Shown: in pieces, positions 1 to 6,796 of the stretch
Layout: each line of letters begins with the position of its first letter
How positions within the stretch are numbered: the stretch's first letter is position 1
NCBI GenBank assembly: GCA_024640585.1
Contig: JAHEEQ010000093.1
Coordinates: 1-11,034 of the forward strand
Origin: Micrococcales bacterium
GTDB taxonomy: Bacteria > Actinomycetota > Actinomycetes > S36-B12 > UBA5976
DNA length: 11,034 bases
Direction: 5' to 3'
Notes under the pieces: generated by a model
Databases searched by the model: none
The model's input: the letters and a program-made list of their open reading frames with translations, nothing else
Told to the model about the DNA's origin: nothing
Program-made: the position numbers and the translations under genes

Positions 1-254
1 TTGGTCTTCAGCGTTCGGGTCGCATTATTACGGCAGCCGCAGTTTTGCTAGCTGTTGTGTTTGCAGCTTTCGTAACAGCTTCAGTCACAAACATGAAATT
101 ACTTGGATTTGGAATCGCGTTAGCAATCTTGCTTGATGCAACTGTGGTTCGTGGTTTGTTAGTGCCAGCCCTTATGCGAATTGCCGGACGTTGGAACTGG
201 TGGGCACCTAAACCTTTGCGGTTTATACATGCTCGATTCGGGCTAAAGGATTAG
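1..254 (+). CDS. MMPL-family (RND-like) membrane transporter, C-terminal end (partial)
   Basis: This is the last 83 codons (reading from base 3) of a gene that enters from the left edge. MMPL proteins are polytopic inner-membrane exporters, in actinobacteria often moving lipids or hydrophobic compounds. The visible part has two hydrophobic helices. The first runs through IITAAAVLLAVVFAAFV, and the second ends in the motif LLDATVVRGLLVPALM. A short cytoplasmic tail follows with RWNWWAPKPLR. The pairing of the LDATVVR helix with an RWNWWAP tail is characteristic of the C-terminal transmembrane domain of actinobacterial MMPL transporters. The stop codon (252-254) overlaps the stop of the convergent amidase gene by 4 bases, so no separate terminator lies between them. 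The substrate cannot be inferred from this fragment. Family assignment is fairly secure; nothing can be said about the missing N-terminal part. Confidence 0.85.
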   Translation, partial: GLQRSGRIITAAAVLLAVVFAAFVTASVTNMKLLGFGIALAILLDATVVRGLLVPALMRIAGRWNWWAPKPLRFIHARFGLKD

Positions 255-1609
255 TCAGCTTTATAAAAACCCGGCTTGAAGCCATCGTCTGGCTTGCATC
301 CCAGATTTTGTTCTAGCAAAAGTCCAAGTGCGAGCATTGTGCTTTCGCTATTTGCAGGACCTGCAATTGTTAGTCCAACTGGTAATCCATTTACGAGTCC
401 CATTGGAATGCAAAGAAGGGGATAGCCAGCAACAGCCGCAGGCGAAGTAACTTTGCCACCAGCGATGTCGTCCGGATCTCCCAAATTATTCTCCCAGGCT
501 GGACCGTATGTAGGTGCGATAAATAAATCATGATGTTCAAGTGCAGTCTGAAAACAAACCCGTCTTGCCCAATCTTGGCCTCTGATTTTCGCAGTTTGAT
601 ATTGATCGCTCTTCTTACCTGGCGATGAAATCGCTAAATCAAAATGCTCTTGGCCAAAGAACTGTAATTCACTTGCCGCATTTTCTAAATTGAAATTTAC
701 GACATCTTCCAAAGTGCGAACTTCGTGGTTTCCAGGTCTGCCTTGCAGATACAGAGCCATTTCATCTTTAATTTCGTTTAGCAATATCGCATATTCATCT
801 TCGCTTGCTTGCTCTGAGATAGATGGGATGTTTGAAGTTGTTACTTTGGCGACCAATTTGTTTGCGATGCCAATTGCACGTTCGAAAACCGCATCGGTTG
901 CGTCATCCCCTGTTAGCCAATTTTCTGCCACACCAATTCTTAATTTTGCTGCAATTGTTTGCGCGTTAACTAGTTTTGCGAATGTGCTTTGTCCGCTAAT
1001 TGCGTCAAAACCTTTTGCAGCCCATTCAACATTTGCTGCAATCGGTCCTGGGGTATCTTGGGTTGAACTAATTGGAATAACTCCATGAGTTGAAACCGAA
1101 CCGACAGTCGGTTTTAGTCCAACCACTCCGTTTAATGAAGCTGGGCAAACAATCGAACCATCGGTTTCAGTACCTATTGCAATTGTGACGATTCCCGCAC
1201 CAACTGCAGCGCCTGATCCTGAACTAGATCCGCCAACGCTATGACCAAGTTTCCATGGGTTATTGGTTAGCCCACCGACTGCCGACCATCCGCTGATTGA
1301 TTTTGTCGAACGCAGGTTTGCCCATTCCGACAAATTTGTCGAACCAACAATATCCGCACCAGAGTTTCGAAGTTTTGAAACTAATTCTGCATCGCGTTTT
1401 GCAGGCGATTCGATTAGTGCCAAACTTCCAGCACTAGCTGGCAGTCCGACTGCTTCAATGTTGTCTTTAATCAAAACTGCAACTCGTGCAAGTGAACCTG
1501 CTGAGTTTGAATGAGGATCACAAGTTGCAAGAACTGAATTGACCCCGATTTCAATATCAATCTTTTGATGGTTGTCGAGAAATTCATCTCTCTCAATTGC
1601 ATGGCTCAT
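251..1609 (-). CDS. Amidase-signature family hydrolase
   Basis: A 452-residue cytoplasmic amide hydrolase of the amidase signature (AS) family, which uses a Ser-cisSer-Lys triad. All three residues are visible: Lys48 in LIKDNI, the cis-Ser in GGSSSGSG (Ser128 by spacing), and nucleophile Ser152 in GTETDGSIVCPAS. The following GVVGLKPTVGSVSTHGVIPIS and TQDTPGPI segments are also typical. The DGSIVCPAS variant and the lack of companion gatB/gatC genes argue for a stand-alone amidase rather than the GatA subunit of Glu-tRNA amidotransferase. The length is normal for the family, with a short N-terminal helix region. No signal peptide is seen, so it probably acts in the cytoplasm; the substrate is unknown. 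No Shine-Dalgarno precedes the ATG. A -10-like hexamer CAGACT lies 6 nt upstream, compatible with a leaderless mRNA. The gene diverges from the prenyl transferase gene and converges on the MMPL gene. Confidence 0.9.
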   Translation of the reverse strand: MSHAIERDEFLDNHQKIDIEIGVNSVLATCDPHSNSAGSLARVAVLIKDNIEAVGLPASAGSLALIESPAKRDAELVSKLRNSGADIVGSTNLSEWANLRSTKSISGWSAVGGLTNNPWKLGHSVGGSSSGSGAAVGAGIVTIAIGTETDGSIVCPASLNGVVGLKPTVGSVSTHGVIPISSTQDTPGPIAANVEWAAKGFDAISGQSTFAKLVNAQTIAAKLRIGVAENWLTGDDATDAVFERAIGIANKLVAKVTTSNIPSISEQASEDEYAILLNEIKDEMALYLQGRPGNHEVRTLEDVVNFNLENAASELQFFGQEHFDLAISSPGKKSDQYQTAKIRGQDWARRVCFQTALEHHDLFIAPTYGPAWENNLGDPDDIAGGKVTSPAAVAGYPLLCIPMGLVNGLPVGLTIAGPANSESTMLALGLLLEQNLGCKPDDGFKPGFYKAD

Positions 1610-1626
1610 CGTTGTAGTCTGCCACT
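1610..1626. promoter_or_regulatory. Overlapping divergent leaderless promoters (-10 elements) between amidase and prenyl transferase
   Basis: Only 17 bases separate the two divergent start codons. On the plus strand TAGTCT (1615-1620) fits the actinobacterial -10 pattern TANNNT and lies exactly 6 nt before the GTG at 1627. On the minus strand CAGACT (complement of 1616-1621) fits five-base-shifted on the same DNA, departs from TANNNT only in its first base, and lies exactly 6 nt before the ATG at 1609. A -10 hexamer 6-7 nt from the start codon is the hallmark of leaderless transcripts, and neither gene has a Shine-Dalgarno. No convincing -35 was found. The promoter role is inferred. Confidence 0.5.
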
Positions 1627-2406
1627 GTGTTAAACCAAATCAAGGCTGCAATTCGCGCACCACTCGAATCCTTATATGAAAAGCGCCTTGCTCGCAGGTT
1701 GCACAAGTTTCCAACCCCAAGGCATATCGGGGTGATTCTCGATGGCAATCGCAGGTGGGCCGCTAGCCAAGGCGGACCTACTTCTCGCGGGCACCGTGTT
1801 GGGGCTAGCAAAATTTCGCAATTCCTTGAATGGTGTGCAGAGCAAGATGTTGAGGTCGTGACGCTTTGGCTTTTGTCCACCGACAATTTGCGCAGATCTG
1901 AATCAGAGCTGATTCCGCTTCTGGGAATAATCGAACAAACCGCAACTGATTTGGCAAAAGATAAACGCTGGAAATTGCAGGCGGTTGGTGCTCTCGATAG
2001 TTTGCCAGAGAAAGTTCAAACCACATTGAAAAATGCTGAAGTCGCAACCGCTGCAAACAAAACTATGCAAGTTAATTTGGCAGTTGGATATGGCGGCCGA
2101 CAAGAAGTGGTCGATGCGGTCAGTTCTTATATACGAGAAGAAGCGGCGAAAGGTAATTCGCCAGAAGTAATTGCAGCGATGATCAATGCTGAAGCAATCG
2201 AAAACCATTTGTATACCAAAGGTCAACCAGATCCCGACTTAGTGATTAGGACTTCAGGTGAGCAGCGGCTTTCTGGTTTCCTACTTTGGCAAACCGCGCA
2301 TTCTGAATTCTGGTTTTGTGAAGCATATTGGCCAGATTTTCGCCGGATTGATTTCCTGCGCGCAATCCGCGATTTTGGAATCCGCCAACGCAGATACGGA
2401 AGTTAA
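1627..2406 (+). CDS. uppS: Isoprenyl transferase (cis-prenyl transferase, Rv1086-like)
   Basis: A 259-residue enzyme of the UppS/cis-prenyl transferase family. It condenses isopentenyl diphosphate with an allylic diphosphate to make Z-configured polyprenyl diphosphate, the precursor of the lipid carrier for cell-wall synthesis. Visible motifs: HIGVILDGNRRWA with catalytic Asp39, GHRVGA (55-60), TLWLLSTDN (79-87), VNLAVGYGGRQE (149-160) and the C-terminal diphosphate-binding block RTSGEQRLSGFLLWQ (208-222), followed by E227 and the WPDFRRIDFLRA signature. The N-terminal LESLYEKRL resembles the M. tuberculosis short-chain Z-farnesyl diphosphate synthase Rv1086. The product could therefore be Z-FPP rather than full undecaprenyl or decaprenyl diphosphate, and chain length is not decided by what is seen here. 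The GTG start is chosen because it lies 6 nt after a TAGTCT -10-like element and leaves the conserved N-terminus intact. There is no Shine-Dalgarno, so translation is probably leaderless. Confidence 0.92.
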   Translation: MLNQIKAAIRAPLESLYEKRLARRLHKFPTPRHIGVILDGNRRWAASQGGPTSRGHRVGASKISQFLEWCAEQDVEVVTLWLLSTDNLRRSESELIPLLGIIEQTATDLAKDKRWKLQAVGALDSLPEKVQTTLKNAEVATAANKTMQVNLAVGYGGRQEVVDAVSSYIREEAAKGNSPEVIAAMINAEAIENHLYTKGQPDPDLVIRTSGEQRLSGFLLWQTAHSEFWFCEAYWPDFRRIDFLRAIRDFGIRQRRYGS

Positions 2407-2471
2407 TTCTTAACTGCACAGTTTCATTTCAGTTCATAATTCATTTCGGCGTGGCTCATGCTCGTATCGCT

Positions 2472-2500
2472 TTGCCGGCAATAGTGTCTATGTGTACACA
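2472..2500. promoter_or_regulatory. Palindrome cluster and possible promoter upstream of phoH2
   Basis: The 119-base gap between the prenyl transferase and phoH2 contains two perfect 10-bp palindromes, TTGCCGGCAA (2472-2481) and TGTGTACACA (2491-2500). They are separated by nine bases, TAGTGTCTA, that also have three-base symmetric arms. TAGTGT (2482-2487) matches the TANNNT -10 pattern and sits between the two palindromes. The arrangement looks like an operator around a promoter. No known regulator site was recognised and no good -35 is visible, so the function is inferred. A single 10-bp palindrome is expected about ten times by chance in a window this size; the clustering is what stands out. 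Confidence 0.35.
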
Positions 2501-2525
2501 CCCGAGCGCGTGTTAGGAGTCATTA

Positions 2526-3905
2526 GTGCCACCAACCACCAAGAAAACTTCCCCTGCGACTAAAAAGCAATCTGCTAAATCAAGTCCGAAAGCGAAGCAA
2601 AAACCGGTGGATGTGGCTCGAAAGACTTTTGTTCTCGATACTTCAGTTCTTCTGTCTGATCCAAATGCGATGTTGAGATTCGCTGAACATTCAGTTGTGT
2701 TGCCAGTGGTGGTCTTAGCAGAACTCGAATCGAAACGAAGTCATCCAGAACTTGGTTTTTTCGCGCGATCTGCTTTGCGGCTACTCGATGATTTTCGAAT
2801 TAAATACGGCAGGCTTGATGAGCCAATTCCGGTTGGTGATGCTGGTGGAACAATCCATGTTGAACTAAATCACACAGACGACAACTCCCTCCCTGCTGGT
2901 CTTAGGCTCAATGACAACGACACCAGGATTCTGGCTGTTGCGAAAAATCTTTCCAACGAAGGCAATGATGTAGTTGTAGTAACCAAAGACTTGCCGATGC
3001 GCGTGAAAGCTTCTAGTGCTGGCTTGGACGCTGAGGAATATCGAGCAGAACTCGCGGTTAATAGTGGTTGGACTGGCACTACTGAATTGCATGTTGGCGA
3101 TGAGGTGATTTCAAAACTCTACGAAGGTGCTGCTTTTTATTTGGATGACGCAAAAGACCTTCCTGTCCATACGGGATTGATTTTGCAAAGTTCGCGGGGA
3201 AGTGCCTTGGCGCGAGTTTTACCTTCAAAGGAAATTCGTTTGGTTCGAGGAGATCGGGAAGCGTTTGGAATCCATGGCCGAAGTGCAGAGCAACGCATCG
3301 CTTTGGACTTACTTCTTGATGAAGACATTGGAATTGTTTCACTTGGCGGAAAAGCGGGAACCGGAAAGAGTGCCCTCGCACTTTGCGCAGGACTTGAAGC
3401 GGTCATGGAAAGGCAAAGCCACCGCAAAGTTATTGTGTTTCGTCCGCTCTATGCGGTTGGCGGTCAAGAACTTGGCTACCTACCTGGAACTGAAGCCGAA
3501 AAAATGGGGCCATGGGGTCAAGCGGTTTATGACACCTTGGGTGCTGTCGCATCGTCTGAAGTAGTCGACGAGATTCTCGAACGGGGGATGCTTGAGGTCC
3601 TACCGCTGACACACATCCGCGGACGCAGTTTGCATGACGCGTTTGTAATTGTTGATGAAGCCCAATCCTTAGAACGAAATGTCTTACTAACTGTTTTGTC
3701 TCGAATCGGAAAAGACAGTCGAGTTGTCCTAACCCACGACGTCGCGCAACGCGACAACCTGCGGGTTGGCAGGCATGACGGTGTGGTCGCGGTAGTTGAA
3801 AAGCTCAAAGGTCACCCGCTCTTTGCACATGTAACTTTGACCAGAAGTGAAAGATCTCCGATTGCCGCTCTAGTAACCGACATGCTCGAAGACATTTCTT
3901 TGTGA
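2526..3905 (+). CDS. phoH2: PIN-domain plus PhoH-like ATPase (PhoH2)
   Basis: A 459-residue two-domain protein: an N-terminal PIN ribonuclease domain (about 33-180) and a C-terminal PhoH NTPase/helicase domain (about 240-459). PhoH2 proteins such as M. tuberculosis Rv1095 are ATP-dependent RNA-unwinding and cleaving enzymes. The PIN acidic residues are visible: Asp38 (FVLDTSVLL), Glu66 (VLAELE), Asp130/Asp132 ([10 protein letters not shown]) and Asp155 (VVTKD). Walker A is GGKAGTGKS (274-282) and Walker B is FVIVDEAQ (373-380, Asp377-Glu378). [17 protein letters not shown] and [11 protein letters not shown] are standard PhoH segments. Residues 1-30 form a Lys/Ser/Thr/Pro-rich basic tail, likely disordered. 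The GTG start is set by an AGGAG Shine-Dalgarno at 2515-2519, 6 nt upstream. The gene follows uppS and precedes the transglycosylase-like gene on the same strand, a grouping seen elsewhere in actinobacteria. All catalytic residues are intact, so it should be active. Confidence 0.93.
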   Translation: MPPTTKKTSPATKKQSAKSSPKAKQKPVDVARKTFVLDTSVLLSDPNAMLRFAEHSVVLPVVVLAELESKRSHPELGFFARSALRLLDDFRIKYGRLDEPIPVGDAGGTIHVELNHTDDNSLPAGLRLNDNDTRILAVAKNLSNEGNDVVVVTKDLPMRVKASSAGLDAEEYRAELAVNSGWTGTTELHVGDEVISKLYEGAAFYLDDAKDLPVHTGLILQSSRGSALARVLPSKEIRLVRGDREAFGIHGRSAEQRIALDLLLDEDIGIVSLGGKAGTGKSALALCAGLEAVMERQSHRKVIVFRPLYAVGGQELGYLPGTEAEKMGPWGQAVYDTLGAVASSEVVDEILERGMLEVLPLTHIRGRSLHDAFVIVDEAQSLERNVLLTVLSRIGKDSRVVLTHDVAQRDNLRVGRHDGVVAVVEKLKGHPLFAHVTLTRSERSPIAALVTDMLEDISL

Positions 3906-3915
3906 CCCTCGACAC

Positions 3916-3949
3916 CCCTAAATGTCCGAAAAGTCGGAAAAGTTAAGGG
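3916..3949 (+). terminator. Imperfect hairpin after phoH2, possible terminator without U-tract
   Basis: Eleven bases after the phoH2 stop lies a two-part hairpin. The inner stem is TCCGA (3925-3929) with TCGGA (3934-3938) around an AAAG loop. The outer stem is CCCTAA (3916-3921) with TTAAGGG (3943-3949) and one bulged A, separated from the inner stem by a small internal loop. No run of T follows. Many actinobacterial terminators lack a U-tract, so it may end the phoH2 transcript, but it could also be an RNA-processing or regulatory structure. Confidence 0.35.
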
Positions 3950-4003
3950 TTAGAAGCCGTAAATTGTGGAAAACCTCGGGGTCATAGAGTTGCGCTCCAC
4001 AGG

Positions 4004-4011
4004 TTTATAAC
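4004..4011 (+). promoter_or_regulatory. Possible -10 region for the transglycosylase-like gene
   Basis: TTTATAAC ends 14 nt before the ATG at 4026 and is the only AT-rich -10-like element close to the start. No clear -35 lies 16-18 nt upstream and no Shine-Dalgarno precedes the ATG. A start of transcription here would give a leader of roughly 8 nt. This is a weak, positional call. Confidence 0.3.
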
Positions 4012-4025
4012 GGCACGGTAACCCC

Positions 4026-4652
4026 ATGACTCGTAACCCAATTCGAGCCCTTTCGATGGCGACTGTCTCAGTTCTACTAGCGGCATTTCTTTCAACGACC
4101 CTGACTCCAGCGTTCGCAGAAGATGTCACTACTGATCCAACCGTTGTAGTCGATGATCCAAATACCCCGGTTGATGAATCAACTGAAGAACCAACCGACG
4201 AAACCCAAACCGGAACTCCAGTCGAAGTTCTGATGAACATGGGTGCTCCGGACATGAAAGTTTTCAAGACTTTGACCAAGAAGGCGATTGCAACAGCTCG
4301 CAATCTGGCACCAAAGCAAAGCAAGAGCTTCCACAAAACCCCTGCATACGCAAAGTGGTACGCAAAACTCCACATTAAAGAGCGTTATGGCTGGAGCAAG
4401 AAGCAATTCGGCTACCTTGCAAAACTATGGGGCAAAGAATCTGCTTGGAAGTTCCGTTCAACTGGCTACCGCAACTACTACTTGGGAATTCCGCAGTTGA
4501 ACAAAAAAGCCATCTTGGCCAACGGTTACAGCATCAAGCAGTTCCGCAAGAGCCCAGAAGTGCAGGTTCAACTCGGTGCGAAGTACATCAAAGTCCGCTA
4601 CGGCACACCAAAGCACGCGTGGAAACACTTCCTGCGCCACGCTTGGTACTAA
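4026..4652 (+). CDS. Secreted transglycosylase SLT-like protein
   Basis: A 208-residue exported protein. Residues 1-31 form a Sec signal peptide: basic start TRNPIR, hydrophobic core ATVSVLLAAFL, and probable cleavage after AFA at Ala31. Residues 32-66 are an acidic Asp/Glu/Thr/Pro-rich linker. From about 100 on the protein is very basic and ends in a lysozyme-like transglycosylase fold of the actinobacterial short type: LAKLWGKESAW with the expected catalytic Glu138, LGIPQL (153-158), YIKVRYGTPKHAWKHF (187-202) and terminal WY. It should bind and cleave peptidoglycan glycan strands outside the membrane. Compared with relatives, the usual N-x-S-G-A-x-G stretch before GIPQ is replaced by GYRNYYLGIPQ. 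The fold call is sound but activity is less certain. The upstream ATG (4026) is preferred over the internal ATG at codon 11 because it supplies the positively charged signal-peptide start. No Shine-Dalgarno is seen. Confidence 0.82.
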   Translation: MTRNPIRALSMATVSVLLAAFLSTTLTPAFAEDVTTDPTVVVDDPNTPVDESTEEPTDETQTGTPVEVLMNMGAPDMKVFKTLTKKAIATARNLAPKQSKSFHKTPAYAKWYAKLHIKERYGWSKKQFGYLAKLWGKESAWKFRSTGYRNYYLGIPQLNKKAILANGYSIKQFRKSPEVQVQLGAKYIKVRYGTPKHAWKHFLRHAWY

Positions 4653-4706
4653 ACCTTTAACTCTTTGCTAACTTAAGTCCGAGAACTCGCGCCCAACTGC
4701 GGCGGG

Positions 4707-4733
4707 TAGGTTTGCCTCCTTGCAATTGAGGAG
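4707..4733 (+). promoter_or_regulatory. sucC upstream region: -10-like element, Shine-Dalgarno and possible SD-masking hairpin
   Basis: TAGGTT (4707-4712) matches TANNNT. GAGGAG (4728-4733) is a strong Shine-Dalgarno 5 nt before the sucC GTG. CTCCT (4716-4720) is complementary to AGGAG (4729-4733) with an 8-nt loop between them, so the ribosome site could be sequestered in a small hairpin. If transcription starts about 7 nt after TAGGTT, the CTCCT arm would be mostly missing from the RNA, and the hairpin would matter only for transcripts coming from further upstream. Confidence 0.4.
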
Positions 4734-4738
4734 ATTTC

Positions 4739-5911
4739 GTGGATTTATACGAATACGAAGCCAAAGACCTTTTTGGCCGTCATGGCGTGCCAGTTATTGG
4801 CGGACAAGTTGTCAACACTGCTGAAGCGGCTGCAAAAGCTGCAACCGAAATAGGCGGCAAAGTCGTCATCAAAGCTCAGGTCAAAATGGGTGGTCGCGGT
4901 AAAGCTGGTGGCGTCAAAGTTGCCGAGGGCCACGACGATGCGCTTGAAAAAGCTAAAGGCATCTTGGGTCTCGACATCAAAGGTCACATTGTTAAAAAGG
5001 TTTTAGTAACGGAAGCATCAGCAATCGCTGAGGAATATTACGTTTCATTTCTTTTAGACCGCGCAAACCGCACCTATCTTGCAATGGCAAGTGTGGAAGG
5101 CGGCATGGACATCGAAGAAGTCGCACACACAAAGCCTGAAGCTCTTGCAAAAGTTGCAGTTGATGCGATTGAAGGTTGCACGCCTGCAAAAGCAAAAGAA
5201 ATTGTTACCGCCGCGAAATTCCCAAGCGAAGTAGCGCCTCAGATTGAAAAGATTTTGATTGGTCTTTGGGATGCATTAATCAAAGAAGATGCAACCTTGG
5301 TAGAAGTCAATCCGCTCGCAAAACTTAGCGATGGCCAAGTTGTAGCCCTTGATGGCAAAATGACTTTGGACGAAAACGCAAGCTACCGCCATCCGGACCA
5401 CGAAGAATTCGCTGACACCGCAAATGTCGATCCAATCGAATTGCGCGCAAAAGAAAACGATCTCAACTACGTAAAACTCGATGGAGAAGTTGGCATTATC
5501 GGAAACGGCGCAGGGCTTGTTATGTCAACGCTTGATGTCGTTGCATACGCTGGCGAAAAGCATGGCAACATGACGGCTGCAAACTTCCTCGACATCGGTG
5601 GCGGTGCAAACGCCCAGGTCATGGCAAACGGTTTGGACATCATCCTCAATGACCCAGGTGTTAAATCTGTATTTGTAAACGTATTCGGTGGCATCACAGC
5701 CTGCGATTTGGTGGCAAACGGAATCATCGACGCCGTTGGCATCCTTGAAAAAGACGGTAAGAAATTGAACAAACAAATTGTCTGCCGCCTTGATGGAAAC
5801 AATGCTGCTGCAGGACGCAAAATTCTCAAGGAATGTGGCATTCCAGTTATCGAACTTGTTGAAACTATGGACGAAGCGGCAGATCTTGCCGCAGAGCGGG
5901 CGAATGCATAA
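4739..5911 (+). CDS. sucC: Succinyl-CoA synthetase (succinate-CoA ligase), beta subunit
   Basis: The 390-residue beta subunit of the citric-acid-cycle enzyme that converts succinyl-CoA plus phosphate and NDP to succinate, CoA and NTP; it works in the cytoplasm with SucD. The N-terminal ATP-grasp domain begins [19 protein letters not shown] and carries the nucleotide loop GGRGKAGG (51-58). VEVNPL (188-193) and LDGKM (204-208) supply the Mg-nucleotide ligands Asn191 and Asp205. The C-terminal ligase/CoA domain shows [12 protein letters not shown] (256-266), [10 protein letters not shown] (282-291) and [16 protein letters not shown] (314-329). The length is standard. The GTG start is fixed by GAGGAG five bases upstream and by the conserved N-terminus. 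The stop TAA shares its last base with the ATG of sucD, so the two are translationally coupled. Whether ATP or GTP is preferred cannot be told. Confidence 0.97.
   Translation: MDLYEYEAKDLFGRHGVPVIGGQVVNTAEAAAKAATEIGGKVVIKAQVKMGGRGKAGGVKVAEGHDDALEKAKGILGLDIKGHIVKKVLVTEASAIAEEYYVSFLLDRANRTYLAMASVEGGMDIEEVAHTKPEALAKVAVDAIEGCTPAKAKEIVTAAKFPSEVAPQIEKILIGLWDALIKEDATLVEVNPLAKLSDGQVVALDGKMTLDENASYRHPDHEEFADTANVDPIELRAKENDLNYVKLDGEVGIIGNGAGLVMSTLDVVAYAGEKHGNMTAANFLDIGGGANAQVMANGLDIILNDPGVKSVFVNVFGGITACDLVANGIIDAVGILEKDGKKLNKQIVCRLDGNNAAAGRKILKECGIPVIELVETMDEAADLAAERANA
5876..5892 (+). promoter_or_regulatory. GC-rich hairpin at the end of sucC, just before the sucD start
   Basis: GCGGCA (5876-5881) and TGCCGC (5887-5892) form a perfect 6-bp stem around a GATCT loop, ending 18 nt before the sucD ATG. 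It could tune translation or mRNA stability at the sucC-sucD junction. It falls in a stretch encoding EAADLAAE, where GCN alanine codons make such matches easier by chance. Confidence 0.25.
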
Positions 5912-6786
5912 TGACTATTTTCATCAATAAAGACAGTCGCGTAATTGTGCAAGGTATGACTGGTTCAGTAGGTGCAAAGCACACCAAACTTATGGTCGGT
6001 GACGGCACAAACATTGTTGGTGGTGTAACTCCAGGCAAGGGCGGGCAAAATGTTGATGGCATTCCCGTTTTCAACTCAGTCAAAGAAGCTATAGATGCAA
6101 CCGGCGCCAACGTCACAATCGTTTTCGTACCACCAAAATTCACAAAAGGTGCAGTTGTCGAAGCTATAGATGCAGAAATTCCACTTTGCGTCGTTATCAC
6201 TGAGGGTGTTCCAGTCCACGACACGGCCTACTTCTTCCAGTACTCTCAAAATAAAGGTAAGACTCGCATCATTGGTCCAAACTGCCCGGGGCTAATCAGC
6301 CCAGATGAATCTAGCGTTGGAATTGTTCCTGGCGACATCACCAAAAAAGGTCGCATCGGACTTGTTTCGAAGTCAGGAACATTGACTTACCAAATGATGG
6401 CTGAACTTTCAGACATCGGTTTCTCAACAGCTGTTGGTATCGGTGGCGATCCAATCATTGGGACAACACACATCGATTGCTTGCAAGCTTTCCAAGATGA
6501 CCCAGAAACTGATGCGATTGTGATGATTGGTGAAATCGGTGGTGACGCTGAAGAACGCGCGGCTGCTTACATCAAACAACACATCACAAAACCGGTTGTC
6601 GGCTATGTTGCAGGCTTCATGGCTCCAGAGGGCAAGACCATGGGTCACGCAGGTGCAATTGTTTCTGGTTCTTCAGGCACCGCGCAGGCGAAGAAAGAAG
6701 CATTAGAGGCTGTTGGAGTCAAGGTTGGAAAAACTCCTTCCGAAACTGCACGCCTAATGCGCGAAGTGATGCAGAACCTCAAGTAA
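5911..6786 (+). CDS. sucD: Succinyl-CoA synthetase, alpha subunit
   Basis: The 291-residue alpha subunit of succinyl-CoA synthetase, which binds CoA and carries the phosphorylated histidine during catalysis. The CoA-binding Rossmann domain opens with [22 protein letters not shown], including the GMTGSVG loop (15-21). IGPNCPGLI (121-129) and [15 protein letters not shown] (147-161) are conserved. Glu208 in [11 protein letters not shown] and the active phosphohistidine His246 in [18 protein letters not shown] are both present. The length and all key residues are standard, so the enzyme should be functional. Its ATG overlaps the sucC stop by one base (TAATG) with no strong Shine-Dalgarno of its own, which points to translational coupling and equal production of the two subunits. 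The DUF6350 membrane-protein gene begins 10 bases after its stop. Confidence 0.97.
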   Translation: MTIFINKDSRVIVQGMTGSVGAKHTKLMVGDGTNIVGGVTPGKGGQNVDGIPVFNSVKEAIDATGANVTIVFVPPKFTKGAVVEAIDAEIPLCVVITEGVPVHDTAYFFQYSQNKGKTRIIGPNCPGLISPDESSVGIVPGDITKKGRIGLVSKSGTLTYQMMAELSDIGFSTAVGIGGDPIIGTTHIDCLQAFQDDPETDAIVMIGEIGGDAEERAAAYIKQHITKPVVGYVAGFMAPEGKTMGHAGAIVSGSSGTAQAKKEALEAVGVKVGKTPSETARLMREVMQNLK

Positions 6787-6796
6787 AAATAGTTTT

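Noticed and set aside
3202..3564. Open frame of 120 codons on the plus strand inside phoH2 in another frame
   Set aside because: It overlaps the Walker A region of phoH2, which is intact in its own frame; no independent support.
3906..4025. Possible cyclic di-AMP or similar riboswitch before the cell-wall enzyme gene
   Set aside because: The gap is only 120 bases, contains a simple hairpin near its left end, and shows none of the conserved ydaO/yuaA-type blocks I would expect.
3950..4375. Open frame of 141 codons on the minus strand opposite the secreted transglycosylase-like gene
   Set aside because: The Val/Ser/Thr-rich translation is the mirror of the Asp/Glu/Thr-rich linker. The plus-strand gene has a clear signal peptide and conserved domain.
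5467..5952. Long open frame on the minus strand (161 codons) opposite the sucC end
   Set aside because: It lies wholly antisense to highly conserved sucC/sucD sequence, has no ribosome site, and its protein has no recognisable motif. It is a by-product of the codon use of sucC.
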